Assembly (NCBI GenBank): GCA_041389495.1
Contig: JAWKRT010000001.1
Coordinates: forward strand, 2,341,376-2,405,375
Direction of reading: 5' to 3'
DNA length: 64,000 bases
DNA from: Myxococcota bacterium
GTDB lineage: Bacteria > Myxococcota_A > UBA9160 > UBA4427
In this document: one piece after another, positions 16,394 through 23,660 of the stretch
Position numbering within the stretch: the first letter of the stretch is position 1
How the letters are laid out: every line of letters starts with the position of its first letter
The notes under the pieces: model-generated
Told to the model about the DNA's origin: nothing
The model's input: only the letters and a program-made list of their open reading frames with translations
Databases searched by the model: none
Made by a program: the position numbers and the translations under genes

Positions 16394-18094
16394 ATGCAGG
16401 ACGGCGACGTGGCGCGACTGCGCGCGCACCTGGCGCTCCCTCTCGCCGCGCCGGTCGCCGTCGGCATGGCGCTCCGCTGCGCGGGCCTCGCGCGGCAGGT
16501 CGTCGGCGACGACGAGCTCCACGCCGTGCGCGCCGCGCTCGCGATGCCGGTGGGCGAGATCCTCTCGACCTATCGCGTCACCGATCACAGCCTTCCGCTC
16601 ACCGCGCTGTATCGCCTCGCGCTCGACGCCGGCGTTCCGCTCTCGGAGCTCGCGCTGCGCGCGCCGCCGCTCGCGGGCTCGCTCGCGCTGCTCGCGCTCG
16701 CGCCGGCGCTCGCCGCGCCGCTCGTCGGGCGGCGCGTCGCCGTCGTCTGGGCGTGGCTGCTCGCCGTCCTCCCGATGCTCGTGGCGTACGGGTCGATGGT
16801 GCGCTCCTACGCGCTCGTGCTCCCCGCAGCGACGCTCGCGCTCGTGTGCTTCGCGCGCTTCTGGAGCGGGGAGGGCGCGCGCTTCGCGGCGGGCTTCGCC
16901 GCGCTCGGCGCGCTCGCGATCTGGCTGCATCTCGGCGCGGGGCCGTTCGCGCTCGGGCCGCTCGCCTTCGGAGCCGCGTCCGCGCTGCGCGCGCCGCGCG
17001 GTCGCGACGAGACCGGCCGCGTGCGGGCGGGCGACGCCGGCGGGCCGCGGCGTCTCGCGCACGTCGGCGCGTCCGCGCTCGGCCTCGCGCTGGCGGGCGG
17101 CGCGCTCCTCGCGCCGGCGGCGGGCTCGCTCGCCGAGCTCGTCGCGCGCAAGCGCGGCGCACCGGGTGCGACGCTCGCGATCGCGCTCGAGGTCGCGCAG
17201 CTGCACGCGGGCGTGGCAGGGCCGGGCGCGCTCGTCGTCGGCGCGCTCGCCGTGCTCGGCGCCGCGATCGGATGGCGGCGGGGCGGCGGGGGGCGCGCGC
17301 TCGTCGGCTGCGCGGTCGGCGGCATCGCCGCGCAGCTCGTCGGGCTCGCCGTGCTCGCGCCCAAGCTCGACTCGCCCGTCGTCGCCGCGCGCGCGTGGCT
17401 CGTCGCGCTTCCCGCCGCGGCGCTCTGCGTCGCGTTCGGCGTCGAGGCGGTCGCGGCGCGCACGCGTCGGACGGCGCTCGTCGCGGCCGCGGCGATCGCG
17501 GCGCTCGTCGCCGCCGGGCCGCTTCCGGACGCGGGCCGCTGGCGCAGCGCGTTCCGGCATCACGACGACTACCTCCTGTTCACGCGCTCGCGCGCGCGTC
17601 TCGCGCCGCCCGCGCTCCCCCGCTTCTACGCGGAGCTCGCGTCGGGTGCGCGCGAGCGCGGCGCCGTCGTCGAGGCGCCGTGGCACCCGTTCTGGGGCTT
17701 CGGCCATGCGGTGCCCGCCTACCAGGAGGTGCACGGTGAGGACGTGATCGTCGCGAACGACGAGGACTACGCGCGCACGGACGCCTTCGCCTGGCGCAAC
17801 GCCGTCGCGCTCGCTCCTGCGCCGGTGCTGCGCACGCGCGCGCGCTGGCTCGTCCTGCACCTCGACCTCGAGCGGGAGGAGACGGCGCTCCGCGCGGCGC
17901 GCGGCGCGGCGGCGCCCGCCCGCGCGCGCACGGCGACGTGTGGCGCGTACTGCGCGCGCGCGCGCGCGCGCGCGCGCCGCGATCTCGAGCGCGCCTACGG
18001 CCCTCCCGACGCGCGCGGGGGTGGGCTCGTCGTCTGGGACCTCGCGCGCGTGCGCGCGTCGGGCGCGAGCGCGGGGTCGACGGCGGCGAGGTGA
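16394..18094 (+). CDS. GT-C-type membrane glycosyltransferase-like protein
   Basis: 566 residues from ATG 16394. There are about ten hydrophobic segments over residues 15-385 and an acidic GT-C signature DDELHAVRAAL in the first external loop (about 38-48), near the position of the catalytic Asp of ArnT/PMT-type enzymes. A soluble domain of about 180 residues follows. It probably transfers a sugar from a polyprenyl-phosphate donor to an envelope glycan or lipid. The coding sequence contains a 26-bp alternating GC tract at 17952-17977 near the 3' end, and its last 100 bp overlap the convergent SGNH gene. The frame after the tract (DLERAYGPPDARGGGLVVWDL) still looks like a natural C-terminus. 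Confidence 0.7.
   Translation: MQDGDVARLRAHLALPLAAPVAVGMALRCAGLARQVVGDDELHAVRAALAMPVGEILSTYRVTDHSLPLTALYRLALDAGVPLSELALRAPPLAGSLALLALAPALAAPLVGRRVAVVWAWLLAVLPMLVAYGSMVRSYALVLPAATLALVCFARFWSGEGARFAAGFAALGALAIWLHLGAGPFALGPLAFGAASALRAPRGRDETGRVRAGDAGGPRRLAHVGASALGLALAGGALLAPAAGSLAELVARKRGAPGATLAIALEVAQLHAGVAGPGALVVGALAVLGAAIGWRRGGGGRALVGCAVGGIAAQLVGLAVLAPKLDSPVVAARAWLVALPAAALCVAFGVEAVAARTRRTALVAAAAIAALVAAGPLPDAGRWRSAFRHHDDYLLFTRSRARLAPPALPRFYAELASGARERGAVVEAPWHPFWGFGHAVPAYQEVHGEDVIVANDEDYARTDAFAWRNAVALAPAPVLRTRARWLVLHLDLEREETALRAARGAAAPARARTATCGAYCARARARARRDLERAYGPPDARGGGLVVWDLARVRASGASAGSTAAR
17952..17977. repeat. (GC)13 dinucleotide microsatellite inside a coding sequence
   Basis: Thirteen perfect GC units run without interruption. 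On the plus strand they encode alternating Ala-Arg within the C-terminal domain of the glycosyltransferase-like gene. The tract ends 18 bp before the stop codon of the convergent SGNH gene. A gain or loss of one unit shifts the plus-strand frame, and alternating GC can adopt Z-DNA. Confidence 0.9.
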
Positions 18095-19164
18095 TCGAGC
18101 AGCGCGCGCGCCACGATCGCGTGGCCGCGCGCGCGCAGGTGCATCGCGTCGAGGAAGACCGCCTGGCTCCGCGCGCCGCCGAGCGTCGCGGCGCGAAGCC
18201 GGGCGAGCACCTCGACCAGCGGCAGGCGAGCGCTCAGCGTGCGCGCGCGCAGGAGGCGGTAGTCGTCGCCCTCGCCGTCGAGGTCGTCGCGCGCGGGCAG
18301 CAGCACGACGTGCAGCTCGCCTCCGCGCGCGCGCGTCTCGCGGTCGATGCGCGCGAGCAGCGCGCCGATCACGGCGTCGGTCTCCGCGCGGTCGAGCAGC
18401 ACGTCGCCGAGGCGCGCGCGCACGAACGCGTCGAGGGCGGGAACGCGCGCGAGCGCACCGCGCAGGAAGCGGCTGTCGGCGTACCAGTGGCGCAGGCTGT
18501 GACGGCGGATCGGCCCGTCGTCGAGGACGATGCCGTCGTCCGACGCCTCGCCGGTTCGCGCGCGCCGGAAGAGCGGCTTGCGGCGTCCGTAGCGCGCGTT
18601 CGACTGCGTGTCGGCGACGTCGTTGCGCGCGCACAGCGCGAGCACGACGTGGCGCAGCGCGGGCAGCGCCTCGCGCTGGCGCGCGAACCACAGCCACGTC
18701 TGGTCGAGCCCGTAGCCCGAGACGGCGAGGTTCGCGACGTCGACGCCGAAGGGCGCGAGCGCGCGGGAGAGGCGCGCGGGGAACGCCGCGTCGCCGTCGA
18801 CGCCGAAGCCCCAGGCGACCGAGTCGCCGAGCACGGCGATGCGCGCGCTCCCCGGCCGCAGCGGCGGCGAGCGATAGCCGTGCTCGTCGGTCTCGATCGT
18901 GCCCCAGTCGAGCTCGACGCGGCGAGACGGGATCGGCGCCCATCCGAGCTCGGGATCGAAGCGCGTGTTCGGATCGTGCCACGAGGTCGCGTTGGCGCGC
19001 GCCGCGGCGAAGTCTTCGAGGAGGAGGGCGCCGTCGAGCGCGACGAGCGCGGCGCCGACGAGCGCGATGCCGAGCACCGTCCCGAGCGCCGCGCTCGCGA
19101 CGCGCAGCGCCACGCGGCGGCCGCGCGGCGCGCGATCTCGTCCGGCCCGCTCGCCCTGCGTCAT
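17995..19164 (-). CDS. SGNH/GDSL-family hydrolase, membrane anchored
   Basis: 389 residues from ATG 19164 (MTQGERAG). A positively charged N-terminus is followed by one membrane helix or uncleaved signal (ALRVASAALGTVLGIALVGAALVAL), placing the rest outside the cytoplasm. The catalytic motifs are IAVLGDSVAWGFGV (block I Ser), SGYGLDQTW (block II Gly), LCARNDVAD (block III Asn region) and FLDAMHLRARGH (block V Asp and His). Such enzymes add or remove acyl groups on cell-surface glycans, which fits the neighbouring GT-C gene. The final 100 bp overlap that gene's tail in antisense. Substrate unknown. Confidence 0.8.
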   Translation of the reverse strand: MTQGERAGRDRAPRGRRVALRVASAALGTVLGIALVGAALVALDGALLLEDFAAARANATSWHDPNTRFDPELGWAPIPSRRVELDWGTIETDEHGYRSPPLRPGSARIAVLGDSVAWGFGVDGDAAFPARLSRALAPFGVDVANLAVSGYGLDQTWLWFARQREALPALRHVVLALCARNDVADTQSNARYGRRKPLFRRARTGEASDDGIVLDDGPIRRHSLRHWYADSRFLRGALARVPALDAFVRARLGDVLLDRAETDAVIGALLARIDRETRARGGELHVVLLPARDDLDGEGDDYRLLRARTLSARLPLVEVLARLRAATLGGARSQAVFLDAMHLRARGHAIVARALLDHLAAVDPALAPDARTRARSQTTSPPPRASGGP

Positions 19165-19173
19165 CGCGCGGCG

Positions 19174-19181
19174 ACTATACT
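19174..19181. promoter_or_regulatory. TATACT / TATAGT -10-like element in a divergent intergenic region
   Basis: In the 107-bp gap between the divergent SGNH and SnoaL-like genes the bases ACTATACT read TATACT rightward (19176-19181) and TATAGT leftward (19174-19179), both close to the sigma-70 -10 consensus and AT-rich against a GC-rich background. No good -35 is visible. The leftward use would give a very short leader before ATG 19164. Confidence 0.3.
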
Positions 19182-19271
19182 CGAGCGCTCGCGCCGCACC
19201 GCCGCGCGAGGCGGACACCGCGTGTCCGACCGAGAGTGCCCGAAACCCGCCGTACCCAGGAGGAGGCCGCC

Positions 19272-19721
19272 GTGCCGCTCAGTCTTCAGGAGATCTCCGA
19301 CCGCATCGAGATCCAGGAGCTCCTCGTCCGCTACTCGCACTGCATCGACACGCGCGACTTCGACGGGCTCGATCGCGTCTTCACGCCCGATGCCCACATC
19401 GACTACACCGCGCTCGGGGGCTCGAAGGGAACGCTCGCCGAGACGAAGGCCTTCCTCGAACGCTCGATGGTGATGTTCAAGAGCTTCCAGCACATGATCG
19501 CGAACACGGTGCTCGAGCTCGACGGCGACCGCGCGAGCGCGCGAACGATCTGCCACAACCCGATGGTGATGGACCGCGGCGGCAAGGAGCACGTCTTCGT
19601 GTGCGGCCTGTGGTACGTCGACGAGCTCGTGCGCACCGCGGACGGATGGCGCATCCGGCAGCGCGTCGAGGAGCGCTGCTACGTCGACAACATGCCCTCG
19701 GATCTGCGCCCGCCGGTCTGA
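19272..19721 (+). CDS. SnoaL-like / NTF2-like domain protein
   Basis: 149 residues from GTG 19272, preceded by AGGAGGAGG at 19258-19266. It has the SnoaL_4 pattern: LQEISDRIEIQELLVRYSHCIDTRDFDGLDRVFTPDAHIDYTALG at the N-terminus, FQHMIANTVLELDGDRASARTICHNPMV in the middle and ADGWRIRQRVEERCYV at the end. The cone-shaped NTF2-like fold serves as a small isomerase, hydratase or ring-hydroxylating beta-like subunit. Close relatives of this type are often found with steroid or aromatic catabolism genes. No obvious partner enzyme is adjacent. It is followed after 8 bp by an SGNH hydrolase gene, so the pair may be one transcript. Confidence 0.82.
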   Translation: MPLSLQEISDRIEIQELLVRYSHCIDTRDFDGLDRVFTPDAHIDYTALGGSKGTLAETKAFLERSMVMFKSFQHMIANTVLELDGDRASARTICHNPMVMDRGGKEHVFVCGLWYVDELVRTADGWRIRQRVEERCYVDNMPSDLRPPV

Positions 19722-19729
19722 CGCGCGCC

Positions 19730-20854
19730 GTGACCCGCGCACCGACGGCGCGCGTGCGCGTCGCCTACGCGCTCTTCGTCCTCGCGCTGGGCGTCGCGAC
19801 CGCGGGCGTCGGCGAGGGGATCGTGCGGCTGCGCGGGGGAAGGCCGTGGGACGCGCGGCCGGCCGAGCTGCTCGTCGAGCCGGGCGGGCGGCTCTACCGC
19901 GCGGACCCCGTCCTCGGCTACGCGAGCCTCCCGGGCCGCTACCGCATCCGCTTCCCGACCGGCCTCGCGTTCACGACGACGGTCGACGCGGACGGCCTGC
20001 GCGCGACGCGTCCGCCGGGCGAGGCGCCGGCGCTGGACGCGCCCGGGCTCTGGATCTTCGGCTGCTCGTTCACGTACGGCTGGGCCGTCGACGACGACGC
20101 GACCTACGCGTGGCAGCTCGAGCGGCTGCGGCCCGACCTCGACGTGCGCAACTTCGCGGTGAGCGGCTACGGGACGCTGCAGTCGCTGCTCCAGCTCGAG
20201 CGCGCGCTGCGCGAGCGGCCGGCGCCCGCGGTCGTCGTGCTCGCCTACGCGTCGTTCCACGACGAGCGCAACACGTTCACGCGGCGGCGGCGCAAGCGCG
20301 TCGCGCCCTTCCAGCGGCTCGGCCCGCTCGTGCAGCCGTTCGCGCGCCTCGGCCGCGACGGCGCGCTCGAGGTCGAGATGGCGCGCGTCGCGTATCGGCC
20401 GTGGCCGGGCATGACCGCGTCGGCGCTCGTCCACCGGCTCGAGCAGGCGTGGAACGAGCTCGAGCGGCGCCGGGTCGACAGCGCGGCCGTGACGCGCGCG
20501 ATCGTCGACCGCTTCGTCGCCGAGGCGCGGGCGAGCGGCGCGCGCGTCGTGTTCGCGACGCTCACGCGCAACGCGCACTCCGAAGCGATGCGCGCGCACG
20601 CGGAGCGCGCCGGCGCGACGGGGCTCGACCTGGCCATCGACCTCGACGCGCCGGGCATGCGCAATCTTCCGCACGACGGCCACCCGAGCCCGCTCGCGCA
20701 CGCGCGCTATGCGCGGCGGCTCGTCCGCGCGCTGCCGGCGGCCGGCACCTCGGGCGCTCCCGGGGCAGGCGACGCGCGGCCGAGCCGGCGCCCGATCGCG
20801 ACGAACACGACTGCGACGGGAAGGTTGAGCGCGGTGACGATCGCGAGCGAGTGA
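19730..20854 (+). CDS. SGNH-like hydrolase with N-terminal membrane anchor
   Basis: 374 residues from GTG 19730, 8 bp after the SnoaL-like gene. An N-terminal hydrophobic helix (VAYALFVLALGVATAGVGEGIVRL) anchors an external domain. The active-site motifs are LWIFGCSFTYGWAVDD (block I, the GxSxTYG form seen in several SGNH acyltransferase-like proteins), FAVSGYGTLQSLLQ (block II) and HDGHPSPLAHARYAR (Asp and His). An N-terminal beta-rich segment (LGYASLPGRYRIRFPTG) is typical of this subgroup near polysaccharide loci. The C-terminal 49 codons overlap the MFS gene in antisense (148 bp), but the fold is complete before the overlap. It probably modifies an envelope glycan. Confidence 0.75.
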   Translation: MTRAPTARVRVAYALFVLALGVATAGVGEGIVRLRGGRPWDARPAELLVEPGGRLYRADPVLGYASLPGRYRIRFPTGLAFTTTVDADGLRATRPPGEAPALDAPGLWIFGCSFTYGWAVDDDATYAWQLERLRPDLDVRNFAVSGYGTLQSLLQLERALRERPAPAVVVLAYASFHDERNTFTRRRRKRVAPFQRLGPLVQPFARLGRDGALEVEMARVAYRPWPGMTASALVHRLEQAWNELERRRVDSAAVTRAIVDRFVAEARASGARVVFATLTRNAHSEAMRAHAERAGATGLDLAIDLDAPGMRNLPHDGHPSPLAHARYARRLVRALPAAGTSGAPGAGDARPSRRPIATNTTATGRLSAVTIASE

Positions 20855-22029
20855 CGGATCGCGTCGCGGCCCGCGGCGGGCTCGAGCAGGGGGTTGAGCG
20901 CGCCGACGATGGGCGGGCCGGCGCCGAGCCCGATCAGGTTCGTGCAGAGGAACAAGAGCGCCGCGGCCATCGTGCGCATGCGTGCGGGCGCGAGACCCTG
21001 GAGGATCGCGTACATCGGCCCGGCGTAGACCGCGCCCGCGAACAGGAAGGCGGCGGCGAAGGCGAGCGCGGCGGGCACGCTCTCTGCGTAGAGCGCGGCG
21101 GCGCCGAGCGGGAGCGTCGCGAGCATGCCCGCCGCGCACACGAACCCGTACCAGCGCGGGTCGCGCAGGCCGAGCCGGTCGCCGAGCTGGCCGCCCGCCG
21201 CCGTCCCGAGGCCGCCGCCGACGGCGGTCGCGAGGCCGAGGCTCCACCCGATCGTCGGGCGGTCGAGGTCGTGGACGCGCGCGAAGAACTCGTATCCCCA
21301 GAACGCGAACGCGTAGCCCGAGAGTGCGGCGACCGACGCGCCCGCGAGCACGAGCACGACGGTCGGCGAGCGAAGCAGCGTGCGGAGGGTCTCGGCGAAG
21401 GTCGGGACCTCGACGGGCGGCGGCGCCGCGTCGGTCCCGCCGCGCTCGGGCTCGCGGACGGTGAAGCGGACGAGCAGGGCGAGCGCGAGCCCGGGCAGCC
21501 CGACGACGACGAACGCGTCGCGCCAGTCCTCCGAGAACTGCGAGCCCGTGACGAGGCCGACGAAGATGCCGACGTGGATTCCCGTGGCCAGCAGTGCGAG
21601 CGCGCGCCCGCGCTGCGCGGCGGGGAAGTAGTCGGCCACGAGCGCGTGCGAGGGCGCGCTCCCGCCCGCCTCGCCGATGCCGACGCCGATCCGGTAGAGG
21701 AGCAGCTGGCCGTAGCTCGTCGCCGTGCCGCAGAGCGCCGTCAGTGCGCTCCACGCGGCGAGCGCGAACGTCACGACGTTGCGCCGGTTGCCCGTGTCGG
21801 CGAGCCGCGCGATCGGGATGCCGGCGATCGAGTACAGCACGGCGAACGCGAGCCCGCCGAGCAGCCCCATCTGGAAGTCGCTCGCGCCGAGCTCCGCGCG
21901 GATCGGTCCGACGAGGCTCGAGAGGATCTGTCGGTCGACGAAGTTGACGACGTAGACGAGGAACAGCACGAACAGCACCCAGGCGCGGTAGGCGGGGCTG
22001 GCGGGCACCGGGGGCCGGTTCTGCGTCAT
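20707..22029 (-). CDS. MFS transporter, spinster-like
   Basis: 440 residues, twelve membrane segments. The N-terminal half has the sequence typical of spinster-type MFS carriers: VYVVNFVDRQILSSLVGPIRAELG, then the loop-2 signature GIPIARLADTGNRRNV (GxxxDrxGrR type) and GIGEAGGSAPSHALVADYFP in helix 4-5. Bacterial relatives occur often beside catabolic and lipid-metabolism genes, and eukaryotic ones carry lipids. Substrate unknown here. Its last 148 bp, encoding helix twelve and the tail, run antisense to the SGNH gene. It lies downstream of the histidine kinase gene on the same strand (25-bp gap), so the two may be co-expressed. Confidence 0.85.
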   Translation of the reverse strand: MTQNRPPVPASPAYRAWVLFVLFLVYVVNFVDRQILSSLVGPIRAELGASDFQMGLLGGLAFAVLYSIAGIPIARLADTGNRRNVVTFALAAWSALTALCGTATSYGQLLLYRIGVGIGEAGGSAPSHALVADYFPAAQRGRALALLATGIHVGIFVGLVTGSQFSEDWRDAFVVVGLPGLALALLVRFTVREPERGGTDAAPPPVEVPTFAETLRTLLRSPTVVLVLAGASVAALSGYAFAFWGYEFFARVHDLDRPTIGWSLGLATAVGGGLGTAAGGQLGDRLGLRDPRWYGFVCAAGMLATLPLGAAALYAESVPAALAFAAAFLFAGAVYAGPMYAILQGLAPARMRTMAAALLFLCTNLIGLGAGPPIVGALNPLLEPAAGRDAIRHSLAIVTALNLPVAVVFVAIGRRLGRASPAPGAPEVPAAGSARTSRRA

Positions 22030-22054
22030 GCGGCGCGCACGCTAGCGAACGCGA

Positions 22055-23464
22055 TCAGGGCTCGGGCGAGTGCGCGGGGAGGTCGACGTGCACGGACGTG
22101 CCCGCGCCGGGCGCGGTCTCGATCTCGATGCGGCCGCCGTGCTGCTCGACGATGCCGTGCGCGGTGCTGAGGCCGAGCCCGCTCGCGCCCTCGTCGATGC
22201 GCGTCGTGAAGAACGGCTCGAGCACGCGCGGCAGGACGTCGGCCGCGATGCCCGCGCCGGCGTCGACGACGCTGATGCGCACACCCGCCTCGGTGCGCGC
22301 CCAGCGCACCACCACGGCGCCCGTCGGCGCGGTCGCCTCGATCGCGTTGCTCACCAGGCACAGGAGCGCCTGCTCGAGCTGTACCGGGTTCGCGACGACC
22401 GAGAGCGAGGCGTCGCTCGGCTCGAGGACGACGCGCACGCCCGCCTGCTCGGCGAGGTCGCTCGCGACCACGAGCGCGCGGTCGACGACGAGCGCCAGCT
22501 GCGTCGGCCAGCGCTCGGCCGGCTCGCCGCGTGCGAACTGCAGGAGCCCGCGGACGATGCGCGACCCGCGCCGCGCTTCGTCGACGATGCGCGACAGGAC
22601 CTCGTCCTCGACCCGGTGGGAGGGGTCCCGCCGCTGCTGCGCCTGCGCCAGCTGCGCCGTCGCCTGGATCGCGGCCAGCGGATTGTTGATCTCGTGTGCG
22701 ATACCGGCGGCGAGCGTGCCGAGCGACGCGAGCCGGTGCGACTCCTCGAGACGCGCGCGCGAGACGAGCAGCTCGCGCGTCCGGTCGCGCACGCGCTCCT
22801 CGAGGTCCGCGTTGATCGCGCGCAGTGCGTCCTGGGTGGCCTGGAGCTCGTCGAGCTGCGCGCCCATCTCCTCGATCGCCTTCAGGATCTCCTCGTCCGG
22901 CGCGGAACGCGGCGACGCGGCGATCGCGCGCGTCGGGAGCTCGATCGTGTAGATCGCGCGACGCGGCTGCAGCTCCATGTCGACGAGGGCGTCGGCGTAG
23001 CCGAGCACGCGCGGCGCGGAGCGGATCGCACCGCGGACCGCGACGAAGAACTCCGGGACGTCCTCGTACTCGGGCGGGATCTCGATCGTCTCGCGCACGC
23101 GCGAGCGCGAGATGTCCTCGAACGTGGCCCGCGTGATGGGCCACATGCTCCGCCCCATCCAACGCGCGCCCATCCACAGGATGTCGCGCGGGCGGACGAG
23201 GGCGCGGACGACGGGCGACAGCCAGGCGGGGAGGGGGGCCTCGGCGTGCTCGTAGACGGCGCGCTCGATGCCGCCGTGGGGCTCGAGCGCGACCGTCGCG
23301 CGGCGGATCAGCTCCGCGAACGTCGACCACGCGAAGCCGCCGCGCAGGCGCGACGCGTCGTCGACCGAGATCGGCAGCCCGTGGACGAGCGGAGCGACGT
23401 CCACGCCGCGGCGTGCGAGGACGTCGACGACGAAGCCGAGCGATCGGTAGGAGACCTCCGCCAA
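22055..23464 (-). CDS. Soluble sensor histidine kinase
   Basis: 469 residues with no membrane helix. Residues 1-190 form an input region (opening VSYRSLGFVVDVLARRGVDVAPL) that recalls the ligand-binding part of some AraC or heme-NO-binding-associated proteins, an assignment I cannot confirm. A coiled coil (about 195-250) leads into the dimerisation box LGTLAAGIAHEINNPLAAIQATAQ (phosphoacceptor His). The ATPase has an N-box CLVSNAIEAT, G1 VVDAGAGI and G2 GASGLGLSTAHGIV, so it should be active. No response regulator is in the window. It diverges from the oxoamine synthase fusion across 196 bp, and coregulation is plausible. Confidence 0.85.
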   Translation of the reverse strand: MAEVSYRSLGFVVDVLARRGVDVAPLVHGLPISVDDASRLRGGFAWSTFAELIRRATVALEPHGGIERAVYEHAEAPLPAWLSPVVRALVRPRDILWMGARWMGRSMWPITRATFEDISRSRVRETIEIPPEYEDVPEFFVAVRGAIRSAPRVLGYADALVDMELQPRRAIYTIELPTRAIAASPRSAPDEEILKAIEEMGAQLDELQATQDALRAINADLEERVRDRTRELLVSRARLEESHRLASLGTLAAGIAHEINNPLAAIQATAQLAQAQQRRDPSHRVEDEVLSRIVDEARRGSRIVRGLLQFARGEPAERWPTQLALVVDRALVVASDLAEQAGVRVVLEPSDASLSVVANPVQLEQALLCLVSNAIEATAPTGAVVVRWARTEAGVRISVVDAGAGIAADVLPRVLEPFFTTRIDEGASGLGLSTAHGIVEQHGGRIEIETAPGAGTSVHVDLPAHSPEP

Positions 23465-23578
23465 GCGAATCCCTCGGTGCGCATCGGCGGCCGACGGCAG
23501 CGGCCTCGATGCCGCGGACCCTGGGCAAAGCCCCGGCGACCATACCGAAGTTCCTCCGAGTTGCGTGTCTCCTGCTCA

Positions 23579-23596
23579 AGGAGTCGCCCGACTCCT
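23579..23596. promoter_or_regulatory. Perfect 18-bp dyad, candidate operator
   Basis: AGGAGTCG (23579-23586) and CGACTCCT (23589-23596) are perfect complements around a CC centre. The dyad lies in the intergenic region between the divergent histidine kinase and oxoamine synthase fusion genes, 65 bp upstream of the preferred start of the latter. It could be an operator or an mRNA hairpin. Confidence 0.4.
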
Positions 23597-23660
23597 GCCG
23601 ATGGAGGCGCCGCCCGCGTCGCCCGGGCGAACGGCGCGTGTGCCGCCGAGGGGGGAAGGC

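Noticed and set aside
23565..23660. Upstream starts (GTG 23565, ATG 23601) for the oxoamine synthase fusion
   Set aside because: They have poorer ribosome-binding sites and add a Pro/Arg-rich segment not expected in the family; ATG 23601 cannot be fully excluded.
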